Source: HGM04593 sp045612305 (GTDB taxonomy: Bacteria; Bacteroidota; Bacteroidia; Bacteroidales; Bacteroidaceae). From it: a stretch of DNA of 59,475 nucleotides. The position numbers were made by a program, and so were the translations under genes. The first letter of the stretch is position 1; the number at the start of each line of letters is the position of its first letter. The stretch spans positions 1 through 59,475 of the forward strand of contig JAZKYU010000014.1 of assembly GCA_045612305.1 (NCBI GenBank). The letters run 5' to 3'. Below, in pieces: positions 59,371 to 59,475 of the stretch. The notes below the pieces were generated by a model. That model did not search any database. It was not told where the DNA came from and saw nothing but the letters and a program-made list of their open reading frames with translations.

Positions 59371-59475
59371 CACTCGCTTTCGGCAAGCAACTGAGTTGTG
59401 ACGCTGAAACGCACGATGATCCTTGAAAACATTCCATACAGACAAGCAGTACAACGAAGACTCATTTTATATGAG

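Larger units (their letters stand above)
59018..59475 (+). other. 458-base terminal gap: probable rRNA operon promoter region and leader
   Basis: Stacked promoters (below) are followed by sequence like Bacteroides 16S leaders: GATCCTTGAAAACATT (boxA-like) and ACAGACAAGCAGTACAACG. The window ends in a small CTCAT/ATGAG hairpin. The 16S gene is not visible, so this is a strong guess from memory of related leaders, not proof. Confidence 0.6.

Overview
This window is a chromosomal segment of a Bacteroidales bacterium, probably from the gut; I cannot fix the family. Evidence: TonB-dependent and CarboxypepD_reg-type outer-membrane proteins, a gliding-motility C-terminal (CHU_C) domain, a short group-1 sigma factor without region 1.1, a histone H1-like small protein, a GH110 alpha-galactosidase, and repeated promoters of the Bacteroidetes form TTTG-N19/20-TAnnTTTG. 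No insertion sequence, prophage or CRISPR array is visible.

Layout. 1-4143 (-): a tetR-tolC-adaptor-RND multidrug efflux operon, cut by the window start, whose promoter lies inside a perfect 13-4-13 palindrome. 4201-8108 (-): secA and a small acidic protein of unknown function. 8265-11746 (+): a GH110 alpha-1,3-galactosidase lipoprotein translationally coupled to an RluA-type pseudouridine synthase with a long N-terminal extension. 11718-15440 (-): a thiamine operon under a TPP riboswitch (TonB receptor, PnuT-like permease, thiamine pyrophosphokinase). 15467-16840 (-): a YihY/BrkB membrane protein. 17105-19030 (+): groES-groEL. 19140-21244 (+): an FAD oxidoreductase and a NUDIX hydrolase. 21396-21674 (+): tRNA-Ser(GCT) and two identical tRNA-Glu(CTC). 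21750-25647 (-): a MATE transporter, then rpiB and transketolase.

25903-38216 (-) is an exopolysaccharide/capsule locus. A Wzc-type tyrosine autokinase, UDP-glucose dehydrogenase, flippase, pyruvyl transferase, FrhB-like iron-sulfur protein, GT32, Wzy-like polymerase and GT4 form one run. Behind it are a 104-residue protein with its own promoter and an acyltransferase. The polymerase/GT32 part is AT-rich, suggesting acquired or exchanged DNA. 38640-43223 (+): a histone H1-like protein and a large secreted GH2 beta-galactosidase. 43338-46819 (+): rmlACDB for dTDP-L-rhamnose, a likely precursor for surface polysaccharide. 46914-49456 (-): a beta-barrel protein coupled to a secreted three-LysM plus type-1 binding-protein fusion. 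49731-53308 (+): a small CHU_C-domain protein and uvrA. 53716-54576 (+): the primary sigma factor, preceded by a structured 400-base gap. 54721-56361 (+): a small exported protein and a clostripain-family lipoprotein protease. 56435-59017 (-): a DUF5686-type outer-membrane protein. The last 450 bases carry stacked promoters and a leader that look like the start of an rRNA operon whose 16S gene would begin just outside.

Together the genes describe a glycan-foraging, polysaccharide-coated anaerobe: surface glycosidases, TonB-dependent vitamin capture, polymer synthesis and export, and envelope quality control sit among housekeeping genes. The least explained items are the secA-linked acidic protein, the N-terminal domain of the pseudouridine synthase, the 104-residue protein, the LysM/binding-protein fusion and the structured region before rpoD.
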